Source: a virus. Taken from it: DNA of 64,000 bases. The notes below the pieces were generated by a model that was not told where the DNA came from, made no database searches, and saw only the letters and a program-made list of their open reading frames with translations. Each line of letters begins with the position of its first letter. Within the stretch, counting starts at the first letter, position 1. Shown here one piece after another: positions 56,290 to 63,316 of the stretch. The position numbers and the translations under genes were made by a program. The stretch covers positions 51,041-115,040 of IMG/VR virus record IMGVR_UViG_3300037117_000082, one strand, 5' to 3'.

Positions 56290-56864
56290 TTAGTGCTTGT
56301 TCCCCGGCCGGTCAGGGTCCTGCATCGCGCTCAGGCACTCCCACAAAGTGGGCAGATATCTCCAGTGACGCAAGGGAATCGACCGGATCACGTCAGGAGT
56401 CCAGTTCTGGTTCCTCGCGTACAGGGCGATGCACCGCACGTCCCAGGAGTCCAGGTCGGACGGCAGCGGCCCCTCCTTGCCCTGCAGGAGCGCTAGGAGG
56501 CGGTATCTGTCTCGCCAGCGCTCAGGTCGTTTGGGTCGTTCGCCAGCTCCTCCATGTGCGGCCTGATCGCGGCCCGGAGCGGGCGCAGCTGCGACAGTTT
56601 CAGCGCCCTGATGTTCAGCACGTTGACGGGCTGCGGCAGGGACCAGGACGTGATGACGCGGGCCAGCATCGCGTACTCCATCAGCGTCGTCCCGGCCGCC
56701 GTGGCGGTGAAGCCCTCGGACTTCTCCCCGCCGTCATCCTCCCCGGCGCCCCTGATCTTGACCGCTGACCGGACCTTGACCTCGTCCTCGCCGGTGAGGC
56801 TGTCCGGATCGCGGACCTCTGCCCAGTTCTCGCCGTCCAATGGCACTCGTGTGGTCACATGCAT
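56290..56864 (-). CDS. Tail assembly chaperone GT fusion made by -1 frameshift
   Basis: About 191 residues: 112 codons of the first chaperone, then the -1 frame (RPERWRDRYRLLALLQG...RDNQNWTPD-type end) to the TAA at 56290-56292. The slippery heptamer CCCAAAC (56535 to 56529 in the minus sense) is in the right phase (C CCA AAC) and is followed by a 7-bp stem-loop. The second frame's sequence (WRYLPTLWECLSAMQDPDRPG) reads as coding. Fused protein needed for tail assembly in this phage type. Confidence 0.85.
56488..56535 (-). promoter_or_regulatory. Programmed -1 ribosomal frameshift site
   Basis: Slippery C CCA AAC at 56535-56529, 5-base spacer (56528-56524), then GAGCGCT (56523-56517) and AGCGCTC (56494-56488) forming a 7-bp stem with a 22-base loop. 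Codon phase was checked against the upstream gene and the stop of the shifted frame. Confidence 0.85.
56493..56864 (-). CDS. Tail assembly chaperone G
   Basis: 123 residues, acidic, with a conserved helical centre (LPQPVNVLNIRALKLSQLRPLRAAIRPHMEELANDP). The stop lies in the middle of the stem-loop region. Product without frameshift. Probably coats the tape measure before assembly. Follows the tail tube gene. Confidence 0.85.
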   Translation of the reverse strand: MHVTTRVPLDGENWAEVRDPDSLTGEDEVKVRSAVKIRGAGEDDGGEKSEGFTATAAGTTLMEYAMLARVITSWSLPQPVNVLNIRALKLSQLRPLRAAIRPHMEELANDPNDLSAGETDTAS

Positions 56865-56884
56865 CTCCCGTTGTCCGGTTTGTG

Positions 56885-58159
56885 TCAGTATGTCGGCGTG
56901 TTATTGGTGAGAGTGAGCTGAAGTGGGCTGTATCCAGCACTATTGCCCGTATTTGTGGTGTTCCCCACCAGCTCCATCCCCGCGTTGTAGCCGAGCAAAG
57001 CCTTACTTGGCTCGATGACGGCGGTTTCCCACGCGGTGACGGCGCTGTCGATCTGGAGCTTGATCAGGTTCGTGCTGGCCAGCCCGTTGGTGGCAATCGC
57101 CTGCGTCTGCGGCTGGGTGTTGTTGAGCAAATTCAGGAGAGGATAGTCGCCGGTCGTCGCTCCGCTGGCGGCCTGCTGCGCTGCGGGTGCAAAGTTATAT
57201 TTTGCGGTACTTGTGCATTTTCCGCGCCCGAAAACGTACGGATTCTGACTTCCGTCCGCCGTCCAGTAGGGCTCGACCACGCGGGTAATGACGTACTCCC
57301 AGGTGCCGACGTTATACACCGGCGAGCCGGCCACGGTGCCGCCGATGCCGACCTGGGAGTTCCACGCGGGCTGCTGAGCCACGGTGGACACGTTCACCGT
57401 GGGGATAGTGCCGGGGATGGCGTTCGCGAACCCCATCGCCTTGCCGGACCACATGAGGATTCCGTCGGCGTTGCCGGTGATGGTCACCTCGGAAAAACAC
57501 GAATACGGGTACCAGCGGGCAAGAACCGTGTTGATATAGTCATTATCGGTCAGAGTGTGCGTGGGCGGCTGGCAGTTCCCGGTGCCGTTCAGCAGCGAGA
57601 ACACATGCGTGTACGGCCCGGTGACCTGCGTGACCGGCGCGGCGTTGGCGTGCACCAGCCGCGTCGGCGTGGTGGTGGCGATGGTCGCCGAGGTCGCCGT
57701 GGCCCCGGTGATCTGCACGATCTCGGACGTGGTGGTCGTCCCGATCTGCACGTACCCGGCACCGAACCCGCTGCCCGCCGTGATCGTGATCGCGCCCGTC
57801 GTCCCCACCGGGTAGCCGGGCGCGTTGTTGACCGTGGTCGTGATCGTCCCGGACTGGACGCCCTGCGCGGTGTAGTCGCCTAGGACGTTGAGAAGTGCGT
57901 GACCGAATGTGTCCCCGTAGATCGGGGATGCGTCGATCGTGATGTCCGCGACGTAAACACCCTGCGTGTAACCATAGTTTCCCGCCATGGAGGAACGCAG
58001 GGATTCGTCCAGCAGCCCCGTGACCTTGTTCTCCGGGACGTAGCCCTTGACGGGGATGGTGTACGCCGGCGCCACGCCCGTGCCCGGCACGGCTTCCTTG
58101 GCGATGGCCAGCGACCGGCGCTCCGCCGGGTAGATGGCGCTGGGAACGGTGAGTGCCAT
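56885..58159 (-). CDS. Major tail protein (tail tube)
   Basis: 424 residues; long, beta-rich, with TIPVKGYVPENKVTGLLDESLRSSMAGNYGYTQGVYVADITIDASPIYGDTFGHALLNVLG at the start, a threonine-rich insert, then WYPYSCFSEVTITGNADGILMWSGKAMG. Location before the chaperones and after the small connector genes fits the tail tube. Middle insert (~115-175) may be a surface-exposed Ig-like part. Confidence 0.85.
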   Translation of the reverse strand: MALTVPSAIYPAERRSLAIAKEAVPGTGVAPAYTIPVKGYVPENKVTGLLDESLRSSMAGNYGYTQGVYVADITIDASPIYGDTFGHALLNVLGDYTAQGVQSGTITTTVNNAPGYPVGTTGAITITAGSGFGAGYVQIGTTTTSEIVQITGATATSATIATTTPTRLVHANAAPVTQVTGPYTHVFSLLNGTGNCQPPTHTLTDNDYINTVLARWYPYSCFSEVTITGNADGILMWSGKAMGFANAIPGTIPTVNVSTVAQQPAWNSQVGIGGTVAGSPVYNVGTWEYVITRVVEPYWTADGSQNPYVFGRGKCTSTAKYNFAPAAQQAASGATTGDYPLLNLLNNTQPQTQAIATNGLASTNLIKLQIDSAVTAWETAVIEPSKALLGYNAGMELVGNTTNTGNSAGYSPLQLTLTNNTPTY

Positions 58160-58162
58160 GCC

Positions 58163-58429
58163 TCAGCCCTCCGCCTTCTCTGCGGCACCAGCCGCTGCCG
58201 GTGCCGGCGCGGGGACCGCAGCCGGGGTCTTCACGGACGCGGCGGGAGGGGATGCCGCGGCCTGCCACCACCACGACGGGCCGGGCGGTTCCTCGTAGCC
58301 CGCGTTTTCCTCGCCGCCGAAGTCGTAGGACTCGCCGGGGCGCAGCACGAGGGTGCCGGGCTCCCCGTCGAGCGCCCGCAAGTGCGGAAAAACCTGCTCG
58401 GACGGCCCCACGTAGATCTGACTGGCCAT
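58163..58429 (-). CDS. Small virion-associated protein
   Basis: 88 residues; starts SQIYVGPSEQVFPHLRALDGEPGTLVLRPGESYDFGG, ends in an alanine/proline tail. GGAGG lies 2-3 bases before the ATG. Directly upstream of the RHH-TnpB insertion. Probably a minor structural or connector protein. Confidence 0.55.
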   Translation of the reverse strand: MASQIYVGPSEQVFPHLRALDGEPGTLVLRPGESYDFGGEENAGYEEPPGPSWWWQAAASPPAASVKTPAAVPAPAPAAAGAAEKAEG

Positions 58430-58458
58430 GCACCTCCGGGTGATGGTTGGTGATGTGG

Positions 58459-58464
58459 TACCGT
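58459..58464 (+). promoter_or_regulatory. Leaderless promoter -10 of RHH-tnpB
   Basis: TACCGT lies 6 bases before the ATG at 58471, in the same pattern as the -10s at 2296 and 25292; no ribosome-binding site precedes the ATG. Confidence 0.5.
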
Positions 58465-58470
58465 GGCAGC

Positions 58471-58629
58471 ATGGTTGATAGCCACGCGATGACGATCCGG
58501 CTGCCAGGGCCGGTCTATGAGGCCCTGCGCCGTGAGGCGTTCGACCGGCGCGTGCCGATGACCGAGATCATCACCGAAGCGCTCCAGGCGCACATGGATG
58601 ACTACTTCTCGAAGCATCCGAAGGCGTAG
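58471..58629 (+). CDS. Ribbon-helix-helix (CopG/Arc-like) regulator upstream of tnpB
   Basis: 52 residues. SHAMTIRLPGPVYEALRREAFDRRVPMTEIITEALQAHMDDYF is a clear RHH fold: strand, helix, turn, helix. The stop is five bases before the TnpB ATG, so the two are one unit. Likely represses its own promoter and so TnpB synthesis; inference from the arrangement. Confidence 0.7.
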   Translation: MVDSHAMTIRLPGPVYEALRREAFDRRVPMTEIITEALQAHMDDYFSKHPKA

Positions 58630-58634
58630 CGCCC

Positions 58635-59834
58635 ATGTCCCGCTACCGGCTGACTCCGACGCCTGCGCAGGAAGCCGTGATGCGGGAGCATTGCGCCCAT
58701 GCGCGGTTCGTTTGGAACCTCGGCCATGAGCAGCGGCTGATGTACCGCGCCGGTCGCGGTCGCACTCCCAGCTACCTGGAGCAAAGTCGGCAGCTAGCAG
58801 AGGCTCGCGCCGCTGAACCGTGGCTTGCGGCCGGGGCGCATGTGGTTCAGCAGCAGGCACTGAGAGATCTCGATGAGGCTTGGCGGTACTTCTTTTCCGG
58901 AAAACACCGCAAGCCGACTTGGCGGAAGGCATTCCGCAAGGAAGGTTTCCGCATTACCGGCAAGCTAGGCCGGGACTGGAAGCTTCGGCGCCTGTCAAAG
59001 CATGTTGGTGAGGTGTGGATCACCAAGATCGGCTGGGTGCGCTTCCGCTGGTCGCGCGCCGTGCCGCCGGCTAAATCGTTCCGGGTCACGGTTGATGGCG
59101 CTGGGCGTTGGCACATTGGATTCGCCGCGTGGCCCGCCCCGGCAACACCCGGTCCGGGAATCGGCGAGGTCGTCGGCATTGACCGGGGCATTGCGGTCTC
59201 GGCTGCCCTGTCCACTGGCGAGATGCTGCACTGCCCCGGTCTGAGCGAAACTGAGCGTGCGCGCATCCTGCGGCTGGAACGCAAGTCCGCCCGTCAGCGC
59301 ATTCGCGGACAGCCCGCATCTAGCCGGCTTGATCGCACCTACCGGGCCGTCGCTAAGCTGCGAGCGCGCGCGACAGATCGACGCAAAGACTGGGTGGAAA
59401 AGGTTTCCACGGACATCGCGCGCAGGTTCGACGTGATCCGGGTAGAAGATCTCAAGGTCAGGCATTTGACGCGCTCGGCAAGGGGATCCGCCGCTAGGCC
59501 AGGGCGTAATGTCCGCCAGAAATCTGTCGTAAACAGGGCCATACTCTCAAGCGGGTGGGCACCCCTGGTCTGTCGGCTTGAGGACAAGGCACCCGGCCGG
59601 GCGCAGAAGATCAACCCGCGCTACACATCCCAGCGGTGCTCGGAGTGCGGGCGCATCGCAGCTGAGAACCGCAAGAGCCAAGCGGTTTTCGCCTGCGTGG
59701 CCTGCACTTATACCGGCAACGCTGACGTGAACGCGGCCAAGAACATCGCGGCAGGGCATGCCGTGACTGCGCGGGGAGGTCCCCAGTTGGGGCCGCTGAA
59801 CCGCGAACCTCAGCTTGCGCTTCTATCTGCGTAG
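58635..59834 (+). CDS. tnpB: TnpB, IS605-type RNA-guided nuclease
   Basis: 399 residues. RuvC residues are intact: D183 (GIDRGI), E271 (VEDLKV) and D364 (NADVNAAKN). The zinc finger is C335-x2-C338 and C354-x2-C357. An N-terminal HTH/REC-like region (~1-60) and basic patches (RKAFRKEGFR) are present. All catalytic residues kept, so not a dead (TldR-type) relic. Guide RNA would come from the 3' end. Confidence 0.92.
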   Translation: MSRYRLTPTPAQEAVMREHCAHARFVWNLGHEQRLMYRAGRGRTPSYLEQSRQLAEARAAEPWLAAGAHVVQQQALRDLDEAWRYFFSGKHRKPTWRKAFRKEGFRITGKLGRDWKLRRLSKHVGEVWITKIGWVRFRWSRAVPPAKSFRVTVDGAGRWHIGFAAWPAPATPGPGIGEVVGIDRGIAVSAALSTGEMLHCPGLSETERARILRLERKSARQRIRGQPASSRLDRTYRAVAKLRARATDRRKDWVEKVSTDIARRFDVIRVEDLKVRHLTRSARGSAARPGRNVRQKSVVNRAILSSGWAPLVCRLEDKAPGRAQKINPRYTSQRCSECGRIAAENRKSQAVFACVACTYTGNADVNAAKNIAAGHAVTARGGPQLGPLNREPQLALLSA

Positions 59835-59835
59835 G

Positions 59836-59872
59836 CTGGAATCCTCGCCCTTTCGGACGGGGAGGATGTCAA
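59836..59872 (+). ncRNA. Predicted omega RNA 3' end (right end of the IS unit)
   Basis: After the stop, ATCCTC (59841-59846) pairs with GAGGAT (59862-59867) with inner CCC/GGG; GTCAA follows at 59868-59872. This matches the 3' hairpin of TnpB-associated guide RNAs (ending near GGATGTCAA). The guide would start at 59873; the transcript probably begins inside the tnpB 3' end. Confidence 0.6.
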
Positions 59873-59895
59873 GACGGCGTCAACGATGAAGGCGC

Positions 59896-60408
59896 CTAAG
59901 CCTGGAAATCCTCAAGGATCCGCGCTGCGATCCGCGCATCATAACGGAGTATGCGCTGATCAGCGTTCACACCCCTCGGCACGGCTACATCGTAGCTCAG
60001 GCGCTCTCCTGTGCCGTAGATCTGGCTGTAGCGGCCCGTCACGGGATCTGAAAGCATCACCGGATCCTGGCAACTTCGCAGTACATCCAAGATCGCATCC
60101 ACGATCACCGGGAACGAGGCATCAGGAGTCGGGTCGCTGTCGTCCTGGAACCAGACCGTCCAGATATCTAGCTGGTGCGTCATCGTCTTCCACCCGGACT
60201 GCGTAGTGCCCAGGTTGGGCACGGGCGCTCGCGGGAGAGACTGACGGCCTTCCGACCCCGTGGACGGCCAGACGTAGACGTGGGGGTCGAGCTGGTCTTC
60301 TTCCGGGTTCGGCGGGGTGACGAAGACCTCGAGCGGCGTGGCGTTGCCGGGGATCGGCATCCCGTTCAGGATGCTGTAGACCCAGGTCTGGGCTGTGAGG
60401 ATGGGCAC
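59896..60408 (-). CDS. Tail terminator-like protein
   Basis: 170 residues. TWVYSILNGMPIPGNATPLEVFVTPPNPEEDQLDPHVYVWPS and DIWTVWFQDDSDPTPDASFPVIVDAILDVLR are a pattern seen for the tail terminator/completion proteins in actinophages. Position between connector and tail tube supports it. Ends just left of the tRNA gene. Confidence 0.65.
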   Translation of the reverse strand: MPILTAQTWVYSILNGMPIPGNATPLEVFVTPPNPEEDQLDPHVYVWPSTGSEGRQSLPRAPVPNLGTTQSGWKTMTHQLDIWTVWFQDDSDPTPDASFPVIVDAILDVLRSCQDPVMLSDPVTGRYSQIYGTGERLSYDVAVPRGVNADQRILRYDARIAARILEDFQA

Positions 60409-60442
60409 GCATCACCGCCCGCATCCGGGGTAAGCTTGACCT

Positions 60443-60516
60443 TGCGGGGTGGCGCAGTTCGGTAGCGCGGCGGGCTCATAACCCGCAGGTCGCGGGTTCA
60501 AATCCCGTCTCCGCAT
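60443..60516 (+). tRNA. tRNA-Met(CAU), initiator-like
   Basis: Full cloverleaf: acceptor TGCGGGG/CTCCGCA, D arm GCGC/GCGC, anticodon arm GCGGG-CTCATAA-CCCGC with CAU, variable AGGTC, T arm GCGGG-TTCAAAT-CCCGT. The GGG/CCC pairs next to the loop are the initiator hallmark and the backbone resembles bacterial initiator tRNA. But the first base pair is U1-A72 instead of the open C1-A72 and CCA is not encoded. On the plus strand, opposite the late genes. Confidence 0.85.
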
Positions 60517-60533
60517 CTAAAGGGCGAGCCGCC

Positions 60534-61391
60534 TTACCAGATTCTCTTGAAGTCGCGCACCATCAGCTTCGCGGCCTTCATGAGCGCGTCGGCTCCGCTG
60601 CCCGTACTGACACCCGCTGGCGAGATGGTCTGCGGCGTCGTGGCCGTAGCGCCCCTCGTAAGGGCCTGCGCGACACCGAAAAGTATCGATGCCCACTGCA
60701 GTTGTCCCGGAAGTGCACTAAATATGATCCCGGTCGAGTGCGGCCAGGTGAGCGCCGTGGCGAGCGTCAGCGTCCCCGGTCCCTGCGCGGCTGATGCCGT
60801 GAGAACCGTGGCGGTCTCCTGGTAGCCCCCGCCTTCGGGGTCGTAGATGGTCCCTGACGCCCCCTGGGCGGCTCCTGCGGGCGGTCCCCACCCGGTGCAG
60901 TCGTCAACTGCGATCGTGGTTGCGCCGGCAATGGAAGCAGCAGTGAGGGAGCAGTGGGGCCAGCCGTTGACGTACTGGGTCTGGAGGAAGTAGCCGCCGC
61001 GCCCGTTCCAGGTGCTCACGTAGCCGCCGCCGAGGGTGACCGACTGCCCGAACTCGCCCGCGTCGGCGGGCAGTCCCGTGGCATACGCACTCAATGGAGG
61101 CGAATCGACCACGTACATATTGGCCGGGATCGTCGTCCACTGAAGCGGCGGGATGGCGGGAGCGCACTGGCCGCCGAGGATGGACAGGATCGGGCTGCGC
61201 GCCAGGATGAGCGTGGCGTTCCCGATGCTGTCGATCTGGAAGCGGGTAGTTCCGGGGCCCTTGAGCTGCTCGGTCGTGATCGTGGCGCGGAGGATCTGGC
61301 CGGCCGCCGTATCGGTAAATCCCGTAGCTCGCTGGCAGATATTAAACTGTTCAGCTAGCTGTTGTGCCGATGTTGACTGTCTTGTCGGAAT
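60534..61391 (-). CDS. Head-tail connector protein (start uncertain)
   Basis: 285 residues if it starts at an ATT (61389-61391). Family-like text: LAEQFNICQRATGF, ILRATITTEQLKGPGTTRFQID, ILARSPILSILGG, GWPHCSLTAASIAGATTIAVDDCTGW. An ATG at 61118 would remove a clearly conserved N-terminal third. No ATG, GTG or TTG is in frame upstream; CTG at ~61430 is possible. GGAG lies about 4 bases before the ATT. Likely head-tail adaptor. Confidence 0.65.
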   Translation of the reverse strand: MPTRQSTSAQQLAEQFNICQRATGFTDTAAGQILRATITTEQLKGPGTTRFQIDSIGNATLILARSPILSILGGQCAPAIPPLQWTTIPANMYVVDSPPLSAYATGLPADAGEFGQSVTLGGGYVSTWNGRGGYFLQTQYVNGWPHCSLTAASIAGATTIAVDDCTGWGPPAGAAQGASGTIYDPEGGGYQETATVLTASAAQGPGTLTLATALTWPHSTGIIFSALPGQLQWASILFGVAQALTRGATATTPQTISPAGVSTGSGADALMKAAKLMVRDFKRIW

Positions 61392-61485
61392 TGTGCTCCA
61401 GGAGACCGGGTAAAATGCCTGTCGCGGCAGAAGTCAGGATAGCTGGGTTGATATAGGGCGTTGGCGTCTGATACGGGGTGGGCAT
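61351..61485 (-). CDS. 44-residue late-operon protein
   Basis: MPTPYQTPTPYINPAILTSAATGILPGLL..SDKTVNIGTTAS from the ATG at 61485 (GGAGGT about 9 bases upstream). Overlaps the connector gene by 41 bases. Typical of tiny connector-region genes; function unknown. Confidence 0.5.
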   Translation of the reverse strand: MPTPYQTPTPYINPAILTSAATGILPGLLEHNSDKTVNIGTTAS

Positions 61486-61548
61486 TTTCGACATCACCTC
61501 CCCGCGAGCATCCGGGCGCTCTCGGCGCGATGGTGGCAGGCTGCGGGG

Positions 61549-61743
61549 ATGAGCTGCTGTGATGACGAGGAAGATCCGCCGAGCGTCCGCCACCTGATCC
61601 ACGACATGTCCTCGTACTGGATCGACCAGGGCAAGCCGGTGTACGTCAGCGTCGGCAGTGATGTGTTCCTGGTGACCGGCATCACGAGCACGGCGCGCGG
61701 GCAGTCGTTCAATCTGCGGCCTGTCGATTGGCCGACGGGATGA
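61549..61743 (+). CDS. Plus-strand small protein in late region
   Basis: 64 residues; CCDDEEDPPSVRHLIHDMSSYWIDQGKPVYVSVGSDVFLVTGI. Opposite to the late operon, so it has its own promoter. Followed by a coupled zinc-ribbon gene (ATGA overlap). A moron-type accessory gene of unknown function. Confidence 0.5.
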   Translation: MSCCDDEEDPPSVRHLIHDMSSYWIDQGKPVYVSVGSDVFLVTGITSTARGQSFNLRPVDWPTG

Positions 61744-61949
61744 GCGAGGACACCCGAGCGCAGGACTCAGCCGGGCACATGGACGACCCGTCGTGGGGAG
61801 TCTGCGCCCGCTGCATGGAGCTAGGCCCGTGGATGCCGTTCTTCCAGGGCTACCTGTGCCCCTCGTGCGTGCGGTGGTATCAGGAGGAGCTAGAGGCGGG
61901 GCGGTGGCCGTTCACCGCTGCCTTCGACGGCGCTAGTCCCGCCCTATGA
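61740..61949 (+). CDS. Plus-strand zinc-ribbon protein
   Basis: 69 residues from ATG 61740 overlapping the previous stop. GVCARCMELGPWMPFFQGYLCPSCVRW has two CxxC pairs about 17 residues apart, a zinc ribbon. Converges and overlaps the leftward gene at 61933 by 17 bases. Confidence 0.55.
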   Translation: MSEDTRAQDSAGHMDDPSWGVCARCMELGPWMPFFQGYLCPSCVRWYQEELEAGRWPFTAAFDGASPAL

Positions 61950-62133
61950 CCGTCAGGTCGAAGGACTTAGCGCAGACGTAGCAGACATGCTCCCGGCCCA
62001 CGGTGTCCCACCTGACATGCCTTTCGCAGACCGGCTCGCCGCATCTCGCGCACTGGGCTACGGGCTGGGCGGCGCGGGCCTGACTTCCCCGCCGCCGCCC
62101 TCCGCAACGTCCGCACAGTCCGCCCCTCGCCAT
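61933..62133 (-). CDS. Zinc-finger small protein
   Basis: 66 residues with CGRCGGRRRG, CARCGEPVCERH and HVCYVCAKS; three cysteine pairs, RING/ribbon-like. Its stop overlaps the plus-strand zinc-ribbon gene's end. Function unknown. Confidence 0.55.
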   Translation of the reverse strand: MARGGLCGRCGGRRRGSQARAAQPVAQCARCGEPVCERHVRWDTVGREHVCYVCAKSFDLTVIGRD

Positions 62134-62139
62134 GCGCTC

Positions 62140-62382
62140 CTAGTAACCGCTCGCGACGCCGAGATGGCCCGTCGTGTGCGGGACGAAGCCCGGCATGCCC
62201 AGGGTGCGGCAGTAGAAGCCGCTCGGGAGCGCGACGGTGATGGCCGCCAGCGGCGAATGGGCGTCGCAGGACAGGTGGTCGGTGCCGAAGCTGCTGCCCC
62301 AGGCGACGGTGGCCGGCTCCTGGCAGGTCTCGCAATTCAGCTCAGGGATGCTGTACGGCACATGGCTGATGACGTGAGCCAT
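62140..62382 (-). CDS. Hypothetical protein, late region
   Basis: 80 residues; CETCQEPATVAWGSSFGTDHLSCDAHSPLAA has c-x2-c and C-x2-H spacing. TGATG overlap with the upstream SAP-domain gene. Function unknown. Confidence 0.5.
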   Translation of the reverse strand: MAHVISHVPYSIPELNCETCQEPATVAWGSSFGTDHLSCDAHSPLAAITVALPSGFYCRTLGMPGFVPHTTGHLGVASGY

Positions 62383-63023
62383 CAGGCCGCCACCTTCCCG
62401 GCAGCCCGGATACGGCCGATCAGGGCAGCCCTGTCACCGTGCGCCGGCAGTCCCAGCCGCTTCGCCTCGGCGCGCAGGTCGTCAGCACGCCAGTCCTTGA
62501 GCGGCTTCGGGCGTCCTGCTGCCTTCGGGGCCGCTGCGGGCCGCTGCGGGCCGCTCAGCGCCGCCTGGGAGGCATCAGGGACAACGGCACCGGGGAGGGA
62601 GCCCATCGGGGAGCCGCACTCCCCGCAGAACTTCACGCCCGCCGCGTTCGGGTGGCCCGCGGTGCACTGGACTGCGCCTGCCTGCGCTAGCCCCAGGAGG
62701 GGCGCCAGGGCTGCGGCGAGGGCCGGGCCGAGTGCGCCCGCCAGGTTGCCGGGGAGATTCCCGAGGGCCTTCTCCTGTTCGGCGGAGGCGTTCTTCTCGC
62801 GGCGCTCGCGCTCGATCTTCTCGTCGTAAGTCTCGGGGATCTCCTGGATGGTGCCGGACCAGCCGTCATCGTGACGCAGGTGGTCCTCGCACTGAGGGCA
62901 GGTCAGTGCCCAGAGCTTGACGGGCGCGCCGTTCTCAACGGGTCGGACATGGCTGGAGCCGCATCCTCCGTGAGCCCGGCTCAGGCCGACGTACACCCTG
63001 TCAGCCGCAGCGTAAACGGTCAT
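62382..63023 (-). CDS. SAP-domain protein
   Basis: 213 residues. CPQCEDHLRHDDGW and FCGECGSPMG provide zinc-type sites in the first two thirds, and the C-terminal ~35 residues (KDWRADDLRAEAKRLGLPAHGDRAALIGRIRAA) are a SAP DNA-binding motif. Sits among small head-region genes; DNA packaging or scaffolding link is possible but unproven. Confidence 0.65.
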   Translation of the reverse strand: MTVYAAADRVYVGLSRAHGGCGSSHVRPVENGAPVKLWALTCPQCEDHLRHDDGWSGTIQEIPETYDEKIERERREKNASAEQEKALGNLPGNLAGALGPALAAALAPLLGLAQAGAVQCTAGHPNAAGVKFCGECGSPMGSLPGAVVPDASQAALSGPQRPAAAPKAAGRPKPLKDWRADDLRAEAKRLGLPAHGDRAALIGRIRAAGKVAA

Positions 63024-63061
63024 GGGAACGGGATTCCTTTCGGTGGTGGGACGATGGACGG

Positions 63062-63316
63062 ATGAGCGAGCATCGTGAACTGGTCGGGCGCCTGTACAAG
63101 CCAGACCTGAGTTTGAGAATCCCCAACGATGACCCGCGCTGTCACTGCGCGCTAGAGCCGGATCTTCCCGTCGCTGAGGGCGTAACGGTCATCGGCATCG
63201 CGGAGGGGCGCGTTGCGCTGCACGCCGACTGCCCGCATCACGGGCCTGTTGCCCGGCGGATGAACCAGTCGGTGCTGCGCGGCGGTTTCAGCGTCGGCCC
63301 TACTCAGGCTCCGTAG
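63062..63316 (+). CDS. Plus-strand small protein
   Basis: 84 residues; CHCALEPDLPVAEGVTVIGIAEGRVALHADCPHHGPVARRM. GACGAT lies 6 bases before the ATG at 63062, another leaderless-type pattern. Opposite to the late operon. Function unknown. Confidence 0.5.
   Translation: MSEHRELVGRLYKPDLSLRIPNDDPRCHCALEPDLPVAEGVTVIGIAEGRVALHADCPHHGPVARRMNQSVLRGGFSVGPTQAP

Larger units (their letters stand above)
58441..59872 (+). mobile_element. IS200/IS605-type unit: RHH gene + TnpB, no transposase TnpA
   Basis: A ~1.4-kb plus-strand unit lies between two leftward late genes (58429 and 59896). It holds an RHH gene, tnpB five bases later, and a right-end hairpin whose 3' boundary fits GGATGTCAA. The left boundary cannot be fixed; 58441 is the base after the preceding gene's leader. 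No TnpA, so it would move only with help in trans. Confidence 0.6.

Noticed and set aside
60443-60516. tRNA gene as the phage attachment site
   Set aside because: It lies 21 kb from the integrase inside the late region, and no copy of its 3' end was seen near int.
60520-60533. Extra tRNA genes next to the tRNA-Met
   Set aside because: No second cloverleaf could be formed; only the one at 60443-60516 has all arms.
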